Source of the DNA: an uncultured bacterium
Lineage (GTDB): Bacteria; Verrucomicrobiota; Kiritimatiellia; RFP12; UBA1067
Assembly: GCA_902780865.1 (NCBI GenBank)
Contig: CACZHC010000017.1
Location: forward strand, 1-37,047
Direction: 5' to 3'
DNA length: 37,047 nucleotides
Positions 6,634-14,651 of the stretch are shown piece after piece; the first letter of the stretch is position 1, and each line of letters starts with the position of its first letter. The notes beneath the pieces were generated by a model. It saw nothing but the letters and a program-made list of their open reading frames with translations, did not search any database and was not told the DNA's origin. The position numbers and the translations under genes were made by a program.

Positions 6634-8769
6634 TCACTCGGCAAAGACGCTGACCGCGGCAGAAGCTGCGTCGCCGGACTCTGTGGCGCAGGTTATGACA
6701 TGCTCGCCTGGAGACATCGCCGCGGCAAATGCGCCGCGCCCGACCGTCTCGCCAACTGGCGCGCCGTCGACAAACCACCAAAGCCGGGTGCCGGGCGGCA
6801 CTTCCCCGACCTGGCAGACGATTCGCTGCTCAAGGGAACCTGCGACGAGATGGAACTGCGCCCCATCCTCGGGCTTCACGAGTGCGAGCGCGGGCCGGCC
6901 CTCCTCGATCGGCTTTCCGTCGGGCCCTCGCCGATGGACACTGCAAAGCTGCGGCGAACTGCGACCCTTGACCGCCCTTCCCTCCTCGGTCTCGGGGCAG
7001 TCAGGCGAGGCGGGAAGCCCTGTCTTCTTGCAGACGACACACTTTGTCACGCCTTCGGGCTTTTCAAACCAAGGACCTGCGCCACTCGGATAAAGCTGGC
7101 GCATTACGCCCCACGCAACAGGCGCGGCGGCCTTTGCCCCCACGACGCTCTTGTCGCCGAAGCCGCCTGTCTTGTGTCCGCACCAGACGCCGACGACGAA
7201 TTCAGGATTCCACGCGATCGTCCATGCGTCGCGGTACGCGCTCGACGTGCCCGTCTTCCACGCGAAGCGCGGCGCCGCCACGTCCGCGACATGCCCGAGC
7301 GCGGCGTGCGAGCGCTCGTTGCCAGAGAGCATGTCGGAGACGAGGTAGGCACATGCTGGCGCAAACCGTCCGTCGCCGCCACGCGCAAGGACGCCGTATG
7401 CGCGAACGAGCTCAAGAAGCGAGACTTCGACATTTCCGATCGCCATCCCAAGGCCGAACGACGCAACATCTTCTGTGACGTGCCCGAAGCCGAGGGCGCG
7501 AAGCTCCTCCGCGAAGGAATCGACCCCCACTTCGTCGAGAAGGCGGACGAAAGGAACGTTGAGCGAAAGGACGAGCGCATCGCGCACGGTGACGAGGCCG
7601 CGATACTTGCCGTCGAAGTTCGCGGGGCGGTAGCCCTTGAACGAAACCGGCGAGTCGACGAGGCGACGCTCTGGAGTCGCAAGCCCTCGCTCCATCGCAA
7701 GCGCCACGAGGAACGGCTTCAATGTCGAGCCGGCGGGGCGCGGTGAAGTCGCAGTGTTTACCTGCCCGTCCTTGCCGTCGAAATAGTCGCCGCTACAGGC
7801 CATCGCGACTATCTCGCCTGTCGCGGGCTTCATCACTACGACAGCAGACGAAAAGCCGCCATTCTCCGCCGCCTCAGAAACAGCGTGCTCGCACAAAATC
7901 TGGATGTCGGCGTCAAGCGCCGTCGTCACGTCGACACCTCCGTGCCCGCCGCGGAGAGCGTGTTCCGAAATGTACCAGTCGCAGAAGTGCGGCGCGAGGA
8001 ACGGGCGCGGCGCACGGCGGACTTCCGGCTCGACCGAGCGCGCCCCCTCAAACTGCTCGTCAGAGATGTATCCAAGCGTCCGCATCCTCTCGAGAACATA
8101 GTCGCGGCGCTTGAACGCCTGTGCACGGCGCTCGGGGCTTCCCCATCTGTCGGGGCGGAAGCGCGTCGGCGCCTGCACCATCCCGGCAAGCATCGCCGCT
8201 TCGCCAAGTCCGAGTTCCTTCGTGCTTTTGCCGAACCAACCCTGCGATGCCGCCTCAATGCCGATGAAGTTAGAGCCAAAGGGAGCGCGGTTCAGGTACT
8301 GGGAGAGAATCCACTCCTTCGACTTCGCGCGCTCCATCTTGACGGCCTTTACCGCCTCCTTCCACTTCCACCAAAGGTTCTTCGGATGGGGCCTAAGAAG
8401 CCGCACCGCCTGCATCGTGATTGTCGATGCGCCGGAGATGCGCCGCCTGCAACTGATGTTCTGCCATGCCGCGCGAAGGACGCTCATCGGCCTCACGCCG
8501 TGGTGCGACCAAAACGAGCTGTCCTCAGCCGCGACGAGCGCCTTCACGATCCAGTCGTCAGGAGAGGCGGCGTAGAACGGGCGGCAGTCGACATCGCCGG
8601 GGCCGAGCGTAACGCGCAGAATCCTCCCCGACGAGTCTCGCAGCATGACGCCGCCGGGATATTCGTCCGCCCCCTCGTCGCTCCAGCCGATGAATATCCA
8701 CGAGCAGACGAGAAACACCGCCGCGAGCGCGGCAATGATGCAGGCAAGAAAAACGATTTTCCTCTTCAC
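6634..8769 (-). CDS. pbpC: Penicillin-binding protein 1C
   Basis: 711 residues, a bifunctional class A PBP anchored by one N-terminal helix (about 4-28). It polymerises and cross-links peptidoglycan in the periplasm. The GT51 transglycosylase domain has EDSSFWSHHG (catalytic Glu82), GASTITMQ near 113 and the NRAPFGSNFIG block near 160. The transpeptidase domain has SxxK at Ser348-Lys351 (GSTLK), SxN at 402-404 (SLN) and KTGT at 505-508. The tail from about 575 contains paired cysteines (CVVCKK) and a BiPBP_C-type beta domain, which marks PbpC rather than PBP1A or 1B. The start is GTG at 8769; the ribosome binding site is weak. It is divergent from the GH20-like gene, with 67 bp between them. 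No alpha-2-macroglobulin gene, often beside pbpC, is seen. Confidence 0.95.
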   Translation of the reverse strand: MKRKIVFLACIIAALAAVFLVCSWIFIGWSDEGADEYPGGVMLRDSSGRILRVTLGPGDVDCRPFYAASPDDWIVKALVAAEDSSFWSHHGVRPMSVLRAAWQNISCRRRISGASTITMQAVRLLRPHPKNLWWKWKEAVKAVKMERAKSKEWILSQYLNRAPFGSNFIGIEAASQGWFGKSTKELGLGEAAMLAGMVQAPTRFRPDRWGSPERRAQAFKRRDYVLERMRTLGYISDEQFEGARSVEPEVRRAPRPFLAPHFCDWYISEHALRGGHGGVDVTTALDADIQILCEHAVSEAAENGGFSSAVVVMKPATGEIVAMACSGDYFDGKDGQVNTATSPRPAGSTLKPFLVALAMERGLATPERRLVDSPVSFKGYRPANFDGKYRGLVTVRDALVLSLNVPFVRLLDEVGVDSFAEELRALGFGHVTEDVASFGLGMAIGNVEVSLLELVRAYGVLARGGDGRFAPACAYLVSDMLSGNERSHAALGHVADVAAPRFAWKTGTSSAYRDAWTIAWNPEFVVGVWCGHKTGGFGDKSVVGAKAAAPVAWGVMRQLYPSGAGPWFEKPEGVTKCVVCKKTGLPASPDCPETEEGRAVKGRSSPQLCSVHRRGPDGKPIEEGRPALALVKPEDGAQFHLVAGSLEQRIVCQVGEVPPGTRLWWFVDGAPVGETVGRGAFAAAMSPGEHVITCATESGDAASAAVSVFAE

Positions 8770-8820
8770 GCCCTATACTCGCCGCAAAGAGAAAAATCTG
8801 ACACGACTTATAACCTTAGA

Positions 8821-8829
8821 TGATATAAT
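8821..8829 (+). promoter_or_regulatory. Extended -10 promoter of the GH20-like gene
   Basis: TGATATAAT: a perfect -10 at 8824-8829 with TGn in front. The ATG at 8837 follows after 7 nt, so the predicted start of transcription falls at or one base before the ATG, and no ribosome binding site is present. A leaderless mRNA is predicted. Confidence 0.65.
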
Positions 8830-8836
8830 ACGCAAT

Positions 8837-11449
8837 ATGATGACGATAGGCATGATGGCGGCGATGTGCGTAGCGGCGACAGTCCAGGCGGCGCCGTTTT
8901 CCGAGCCACCGCCCTACCCGGGAATCGAGGCATGGACGTTCCGCGAGGAACTGGCGAGGCCAGAAGTCCTGCCGCCTGTGCCCACGAACGACGTCACGTT
9001 CGTACGCGCTCCGGTGAATGGATACGAGAGCTACAGGATAGACTTGGACAGGGACGGCAAGGCGACGATTACGACGGAGGACGACGAGGGCCTTCGCCGC
9101 GCCGTCTACTACTACCAGGACCGCATGCGCGCCGGCGATCTCGCTCCCTGCGTCCGCAAGCCATGGGTGCGCAACCGCATCGCCCGCTGCTTCTTCGGCC
9201 CGATCAAGCGTCCGCCACTGAACCACGACGAGCTCATGGACGACGTCGACTACTATCCAGAGCCCTATCTCGACCGGCTCGCGCACGAGGGGATAAACGG
9301 GCTGTGGCTGACGATAGAATGGCGAGACATCGCGGAGACCTCGTTCACGAAACGCGCGCCCGACGCGATGCGGCGAATCGACAAGCTGCGCAGGACGGTA
9401 GACCGCTGCCTCAAGTACGGCATCAAAACGTGGGTCTTCTGCATTGAACCGCACCGCTGCGGCAAAGACGATCCACTCCTCAAGGAACATCCGGAGCTCT
9501 TCGGCTGTACGGTCGCAGGCGAGGCCTTGATGTGCCCGATGCAGCAGGCGGCGCAGCGCTACATAGAGGAGTCGATGAAGGACATCTTCGCGCAAGTTCC
9601 GCGGCTCGGCGGCATCATGATGATCTCCTATGGCGAGCGCGCGACTACCTGCCTCTCGGAATTCGACACGCTTACCGGAAGCTTTCGCGGCAACTGCCCT
9701 CGCTGCGCGGGGCTTGCGCCATGGCAGGTGCACTGGGAGACGGCAAGCGCGATAATGCGCGGCATACGCGCCGCGGGTTCCAACGCCGAGTACATCAGCT
9801 GGTTCTACCAGCCGCAGGTACGCCCCGAGCGCGGCGCATGGAGCGCCGAAGTCGCGCGTCATCTTCCGGACGGAGTGACTCTCGCATACAACTTCGAGTC
9901 GGGCGCGGTCAAGGACCAGCTCGGGCGCTTCCGCAACGGCGGCGACTACTGGCTCTCCTTCGTGGGCCCTGCGGAGGGCTTCCGGCGGGTGGCCGACGCA
10001 GGACGCGAGGCAGGGGCCCCGATCGGCGCGAAGATCCAGGTCGGCAATTCCCACGAAGTCGCAACTGTTCCGTTCGTGCCGGTGCCGGGGCTTCTCTACC
10101 GCAAGTACAAGTCTATGCGCGAAATGGGCGTGTCGACAGTGCTGCAGTGCTGGTACTTCGGAAACTGCCCTGGCATCATGAACAAGGCGGCGGGGGAACT
10201 CTCGTTCGATTCGTTCGAGGACGACGAGGCGGCGTTCCTCAGGCGGCTCGCCGCGCCTTACTGGGGGAAGGACGCCGCGCTCGTCGCGTCCGTCTGGCGG
10301 CAGCTCTCCGACGCCTACGCGGAATACCCGCTCTCCAACGACATGCAGTACTACGGCCCGTTCCACGCAGGCCCAGCGTGGCCGCTGCTCCCCGACGTCT
10401 CGCTCGCACCGCTCGCACGCACCTGGAAGCCGCACGACCCGCCGAGCGGCGACGCGATTGGAGAGTGTCTCGAAAACCACACGATAGAGGAGGCGTCGAT
10501 CCTCGCCGCGCGAATGGCGAACGGCGCTCGCGTCCGCACGCCAGACGGCACGGACGCTCTGGAGACGCTCGCGTCGAACTGGGGCAACGACTTCGAGCGG
10601 ATGCGCGACATCGGGGTGATGAGAGCTCTCGCTCTCCAGTTCCAGAGCGGCAGCGACATTTTCGACTTCTACCGCGAACGCGCGACGGCGCTCTACGAGA
10701 GCCGCGTGCTCGGCAACGCGGCGGCCGCGCGCGCAGCCGTGCAACGCATGGGCGAAGCCGTCAAGCGCGAGGAGTCGGTGACGCGAGAGCTGCTGCCGCT
10801 CGCAAAGTCCGACTCGCGGCTCGGATTCCATTCAGAGGCCGAGGCACACCAGTACCATCCCGCGAAACTCGAATGGCGGCTCGGCGAACTCGCAAAGACG
10901 AAATCGCGCCTCGCGGAAATCGATGCGGTGCTCGCACGCGGCGAACCCTACCCTGAATCGGAGTTCGAGCGCACCGCGCCTGTCTGCAATCTCGGCGGCG
11001 AATGGACGGATGCCCGAGGCGGCGTCAAATTCCGCGCCCGCGAGACGGACGGTGGCGACTTGGCGATCGAGCTCGACTTCCTAAAAGGGATGCGCCTGCG
11101 TGTAAACACGCTCGACGCCGCCGGAGTCACATGGTACCGGTCGTTAGAGATCGACGAAACTGGCGCACGACCCTACAGGTTTTCCAACACGGTGACTCCA
11201 GCGCATGAAATCGCTGAATGCCGCGCTGACATCACAGACGGAAGAGTTCTCGTCAGGTTCGTGCTCTCTTCTGCCGCATGGGGCGGGAGAAGCGACCGCC
11301 GTCCCGAATGGCTTCAGGTCATGGACGGCCGCACGCCGCTATGGCCCGCGAGGAAAATCCCAGATGGCGACTGGCGTCTCAACCTCGACCCTGTCAGAGG
11401 TTGTCTCTTCGGGCGACTGCGCGGTTGGAGCGCGCGCCACGGCCCGTGA
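8837..11449 (+). CDS. Secreted GH20-like candidate glycosidase, family uncertain
   Basis: 870 residues. The signal peptide MMTIGMMAAMCVAATVQA is followed by a small alpha/beta domain (about 50-100; YRIDLDRDGKATITTEDDEG) like the zincin-like domain that precedes hexosaminidase or alpha-glucuronidase barrels. A TIM-barrel-like core follows (INGLWLTIEW, YGIKTWVFCIEPH, GGIMMISYGERATTC). In this core a Glu in the YGER segment is a possible catalytic acid. A cysteine pair (CPRC) lies close after it. Late segments include WYFGNCPG and a helical stretch with LGFHSEAEAHQYHPAKLEWR, and a beta domain closes the protein. The overall plan fits the GH20/GH67-like superfamily, but the usual GH20 Asp-Glu pair is not evident, so substrate and family are open. 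The longer ORF from 8645 would run through the divergent promoter and was discarded. Transcribed alone from the extended -10. Confidence 0.75.
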   Translation: MMTIGMMAAMCVAATVQAAPFSEPPPYPGIEAWTFREELARPEVLPPVPTNDVTFVRAPVNGYESYRIDLDRDGKATITTEDDEGLRRAVYYYQDRMRAGDLAPCVRKPWVRNRIARCFFGPIKRPPLNHDELMDDVDYYPEPYLDRLAHEGINGLWLTIEWRDIAETSFTKRAPDAMRRIDKLRRTVDRCLKYGIKTWVFCIEPHRCGKDDPLLKEHPELFGCTVAGEALMCPMQQAAQRYIEESMKDIFAQVPRLGGIMMISYGERATTCLSEFDTLTGSFRGNCPRCAGLAPWQVHWETASAIMRGIRAAGSNAEYISWFYQPQVRPERGAWSAEVARHLPDGVTLAYNFESGAVKDQLGRFRNGGDYWLSFVGPAEGFRRVADAGREAGAPIGAKIQVGNSHEVATVPFVPVPGLLYRKYKSMREMGVSTVLQCWYFGNCPGIMNKAAGELSFDSFEDDEAAFLRRLAAPYWGKDAALVASVWRQLSDAYAEYPLSNDMQYYGPFHAGPAWPLLPDVSLAPLARTWKPHDPPSGDAIGECLENHTIEEASILAARMANGARVRTPDGTDALETLASNWGNDFERMRDIGVMRALALQFQSGSDIFDFYRERATALYESRVLGNAAAARAAVQRMGEAVKREESVTRELLPLAKSDSRLGFHSEAEAHQYHPAKLEWRLGELAKTKSRLAEIDAVLARGEPYPESEFERTAPVCNLGGEWTDARGGVKFRARETDGGDLAIELDFLKGMRLRVNTLDAAGVTWYRSLEIDETGARPYRFSNTVTPAHEIAECRADITDGRVLVRFVLSSAAWGGRSDRRPEWLQVMDGRTPLWPARKIPDGDWRLNLDPVRGCLFGRLRGWSARHGP

Positions 11450-11480
11450 AAAAATTCCAGTTTTAAAGACGCATCTTCTA

Positions 11481-11489
11481 TGGTATAAT
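11481..11489 (+). promoter_or_regulatory. Extended -10 promoter of the beta-helix gene
   Basis: TGGTATAAT with the -10 at 11484-11489. The ATG at 11496 is 6 nt away and has no ribosome binding site, so the mRNA is predicted to be leaderless. It lies 32 nt after the stop of the GH20-like gene, giving the beta-helix gene its own promoter. The -35 region (TTTTAA) is poor. Confidence 0.65.
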
Positions 11490-11495
11490 GGCTTC

Positions 11496-14400
11496 ATGTC
11501 TATGAAACATATCCTTCTCCCGTTCGTTCTCCTGGCCGTCGGCATCAATGCCCACGGCGCGAACTTCTACGTTGATTCTTCGGCTACGGCCGGAGGCGAC
11601 GGCTCGCAGGCCGCGCCGTTCAAGACGATCAAGGCCGCAGTTGACGCCGCGAACGGAGCATCCGCGCCGTCGACAATCCATGTCGCCTCCGGCACCTACG
11701 CGATTACGTCGGCAAGCGACTTCGCGACCGTTTCCGTCCCTGACCTGACCATCACGGCCGCAGATCCGTCCAGCAAGCCGGTCGTCGCGATCGACGCGAA
11801 TCTCAGCACCGTGCAGAACAACCCTGTGGTCTTTGCTGTGCCCGTCGGCTCCGACCGCCTGACAGTAGCCAACATCAAGTTCACCTTCTCCTACGCGGCG
11901 GACAAGAACGCCGCCGGCAACTCGTTCGGCCAATCCGGCAAGCTCTTTTCGTTCGCCGCCAACGACTGCGTCTTCGACGGCTGCGAGTTCGTCCAGACCG
12001 GGACAACGGGCAAGAACTGGGGGGACGGCAACCTCCTCTACGCCGACTCGTCGGAAAGCAACCATGCGAAAAGAGGAACGAATCTGGTTGTCCGAAACTG
12101 CAAGTTCGACCATGTCGGATACTCCACGGCCACAACCTCTGGCTTCCGTCCAATCAAGTTCGCCGACAACGGGCAGATCGTCGGCAACGTCTTCGACTCC
12201 TGTTCCGGGTATTTCACGGTACACAAGCAGTCCACGGGCGGCTGTTTTGTCTCGAACCGCGTCGTAAACTGTACCCAGCCAATCAAGTGCCAGGGCGACA
12301 ACTACGGCGAAATCGCAAACGGAGAAATCGCCTACAACGTGTTCGTTGGAAGCGACATCGCCTTCTTCGAGAAAAACGCGAACGCGGGATTCGCCGGCCA
12401 GCCGCGGTTCCACCACAACACCGTCGTCGGATGCAGCGGTTTCGTGCAGGTGGACGAAGTCAACAACATCAGCTGGCAGCCGTGGATCTTCGACAACCTT
12501 ATCATCGCCTCCGGAACCGGCTGCATCATCCGCGAGAACGCAACGTCCCTCGCCAACCGAAAGAGCTCTTTCAAGAATGGGTCCTTCTTCACGGGCAACG
12601 TCTGGCACGCACTTGAATTCGTTTCCGGCACGGCGCCCCACCAGTTCGACGACTACGAACTCAGTCTCGTCAGCCCCGAGGATCTGGAGCTGTACAACGA
12701 GGAGCTGGCGGTCGTCCCGGTGTTTCTCGACACGACAGACCCGACGAGCCAGGACTACTACCGACTGAATGCCCAGCGCTATCCGTGGGTCAGAACGGTC
12801 GCGCGAGGGGCGAGTGGGAAGATCGGCAGCACAACGTATTCCTACGATGCGACATATGTCGGCGCGGTAGAACCTGCGGACATACAGGGCGAACCGGGCG
12901 AATTCTTCGAACTTGAAACGTTTTCGATACACCTTTCCTCGGACATCGTACCGGCGACAGCCACCTTTACCATCTCTTATACGGGCAACGCAGGCAATGT
13001 CACGGTAGATTGGGATTTCGACGGCGACGGCACATGGGACGAGTCCGGAACGGCCGTAACAACAACGTGGACATACAATGTACCCGGCGACTTCCTGCCG
13101 AAAGTCCGCATCACGGACACCGCCACATCCAAGACAGACGTTGAGGAACATGCCTCCGCCCTGAAGCTCCGCATGATGGACGTGTACGTGGACGCGAACG
13201 CCACCGCGGGCGGAAACGGCACCGAGGCGTCGCCTCTCACTTCGATCGCAGCCGCCGTTCCTCTCTGCGCCTCGCACGGAACAGTCCATGTCCGCAGCGG
13301 GGAAGGCCGCGTCTACAACATCGAGTCAGCGGCCGACCTGATCACGGTTACGGTGGAGCGCTACCTGACCATCACGAAATGGGGAGAGGAGCGCGCCAGG
13401 ATCGTCGTGGCCTCCACACTTCATTCCGTCACCAACAATCCCTCCGTAATCTCCATCCCCGTCGGCATTGTCCACACTACGATTTCCGGACTCGACTTCA
13501 CGTACTACGGCAGCAGCACCAAAGATGCACCCGATTCCTCGCTGGGCAAGGAGGGGCGCTGCATCGACGTCCAGGGCGACTACACCACGGTCGACGACTG
13601 CGTATTCCACCAGTCCGGAGACTATTCGCGAAACGGCGGAACTCTCAATTACAGCGAGGCAGCGAACGGAATCGGCTATGCGGCCGTAGCCACCCGCGCC
13701 CAGCAAACCGATAGGCACAACGGACGATACCTGACCGTAAGCCGTTGCATTTTCCTCGGAGAGTCGACCGACCGCAGCATGCGGGCGACGCGGCTTGGCG
13801 AAAACTCGACTCTTACCGGAAACGTCTTCTCCAACTGTTGCTACGTTCTCTGGGCGGTCAAGGAAAGCGGAGAGCCATTCCTAATCGAGTCAAACGTCCT
13901 CTACAGGTGCGGCACGGTTTCCACTGGAATCTACGGCGGCGCCGGCGAATTCCAGAACGTGACGTTCCGCTACAACATCTTCTGGTGCGATTCCGGAAGC
14001 TCCGTCCCCTTCATTACCAAAAACAACAACGGGCTAAACAAAACAGTGCTTTTCCATCACAACACCATCGTGAACGCGTCGCATTTCGCGGAAATCCAAA
14101 ACAATAAATGCGAATGGTATCCGCAGATCTTCGACAACCTCTTCGTGCTCGATTCCGCGAGCGAGGACGGCCGCACGATCTTCAAGAACAACCAGACCGC
14201 CTTCGCGAGCGGCAACTTCTCGTCATTCAAGACCGATGGCGGCGGCTGTCTCAAGAACAACGTCTGGTACGCGCCAGGCGGGATTTCGAGCGGAGATGCA
14301 ACAAATGTCTCGGGCTATGATCTTTCGAAGGGCTGCACAATCACAAACAACATCGTGCTCGCCGCCACGCCCAAATTCGTGTCGACGAAACTCGATTCAC

Positions 14401-14546
14401 CGGACTTCTGCAGGCCCTCCGCGGGGAACGGCGGCTGGGTCAAGCCAAAATCCGGCTACGCCTGGACTGGCGAAGACGGTGAATACGCCGACTGGATTGG
14501 CGCCAAGCCGGCCACCATGAGCGGAATAAAAATCACCCTGCGGTAG
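11496..14546 (+). CDS. Secreted tandem parallel beta-helix protein with central PKD domain
   Basis: 1016 residues with a signal peptide (about 1-21). Two homologous halves each open with a DUF1565-like motif, FYVDSSATAGGDGS at 24 and VYVDANATAGGNGTEASP near 562. Each half then has repeating right-handed parallel beta-helix coils (for example HHNTVVGC and HHNTIVNA, IFDNLIIAS and IFDNLFVLD). Between them, about 488-548, is a PKD domain (VDWDFDGDGTWDESG). Such proteins bind or cleave polysaccharide (pectin-lyase fold) or act as surface adhesins; no lyase active site can be named. The C-terminus, GIKITLR, resembles that of the LamG protein (GLSIVLR). The gene converges on the GH95 operon. The longer ORF from 11205 overlaps the upstream gene and lacks a signal peptide. 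Confidence 0.85.
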   Translation: MSMKHILLPFVLLAVGINAHGANFYVDSSATAGGDGSQAAPFKTIKAAVDAANGASAPSTIHVASGTYAITSASDFATVSVPDLTITAADPSSKPVVAIDANLSTVQNNPVVFAVPVGSDRLTVANIKFTFSYAADKNAAGNSFGQSGKLFSFAANDCVFDGCEFVQTGTTGKNWGDGNLLYADSSESNHAKRGTNLVVRNCKFDHVGYSTATTSGFRPIKFADNGQIVGNVFDSCSGYFTVHKQSTGGCFVSNRVVNCTQPIKCQGDNYGEIANGEIAYNVFVGSDIAFFEKNANAGFAGQPRFHHNTVVGCSGFVQVDEVNNISWQPWIFDNLIIASGTGCIIRENATSLANRKSSFKNGSFFTGNVWHALEFVSGTAPHQFDDYELSLVSPEDLELYNEELAVVPVFLDTTDPTSQDYYRLNAQRYPWVRTVARGASGKIGSTTYSYDATYVGAVEPADIQGEPGEFFELETFSIHLSSDIVPATATFTISYTGNAGNVTVDWDFDGDGTWDESGTAVTTTWTYNVPGDFLPKVRITDTATSKTDVEEHASALKLRMMDVYVDANATAGGNGTEASPLTSIAAAVPLCASHGTVHVRSGEGRVYNIESAADLITVTVERYLTITKWGEERARIVVASTLHSVTNNPSVISIPVGIVHTTISGLDFTYYGSSTKDAPDSSLGKEGRCIDVQGDYTTVDDCVFHQSGDYSRNGGTLNYSEAANGIGYAAVATRAQQTDRHNGRYLTVSRCIFLGESTDRSMRATRLGENSTLTGNVFSNCCYVLWAVKESGEPFLIESNVLYRCGTVSTGIYGGAGEFQNVTFRYNIFWCDSGSSVPFITKNNNGLNKTVLFHHNTIVNASHFAEIQNNKCEWYPQIFDNLFVLDSASEDGRTIFKNNQTAFASGNFSSFKTDGGGCLKNNVWYAPGGISSGDATNVSGYDLSKGCTITNNIVLAATPKFVSTKLDSPDFCRPSAGNGGWVKPKSGYAWTGEDGEYADWIGAKPATMSGIKITLR

Positions 14547-14549
14547 CCG

Positions 14550-14618
14550 TTACACGGACGCCAGGAGGTCGTTGCGGCGGAGCGCGCGGATCGCGTCGCA
14601 GTCGAGCGTATGCCCCGG
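14550..14618 (-). pseudogene. Orphan 3' end of an lpxC-like gene
   Basis: 22 codons and a TAA stop on the minus strand, reading GHTLDCDAIRALRRNDLLASV. The same position in the intact lpxC-like gene at 27496-28527 reads GHTLDCDAIRALRRNDLLTSVA. Upstream of the GH dipeptide the similarity stops abruptly and no further lpxC sequence is present. The piece lies 3 bp after the beta-helix stop and 33 bp beyond the GH95 stop, and cannot be expressed as a protein. It is the left-hand member of a direct repeat around the glycan-use locus. Confidence 0.85.
14565..14616 (-). repeat. Left direct repeat (lpxC 3'-end core)
   Basis: 52 bp identical at 50 positions to 27514-27565, same orientation, about 12.95 kb apart. 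The two differences are at third codon positions and silent (GCG/GCC Ala, CAT/CAC His). Weaker similarity runs on through the stop codon; on the other side it ends within a base or two. Confidence 0.9.
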
Positions 14619-14651
14619 CTCCTTTACTCCATTTCGCCGTCACCCGAAATC

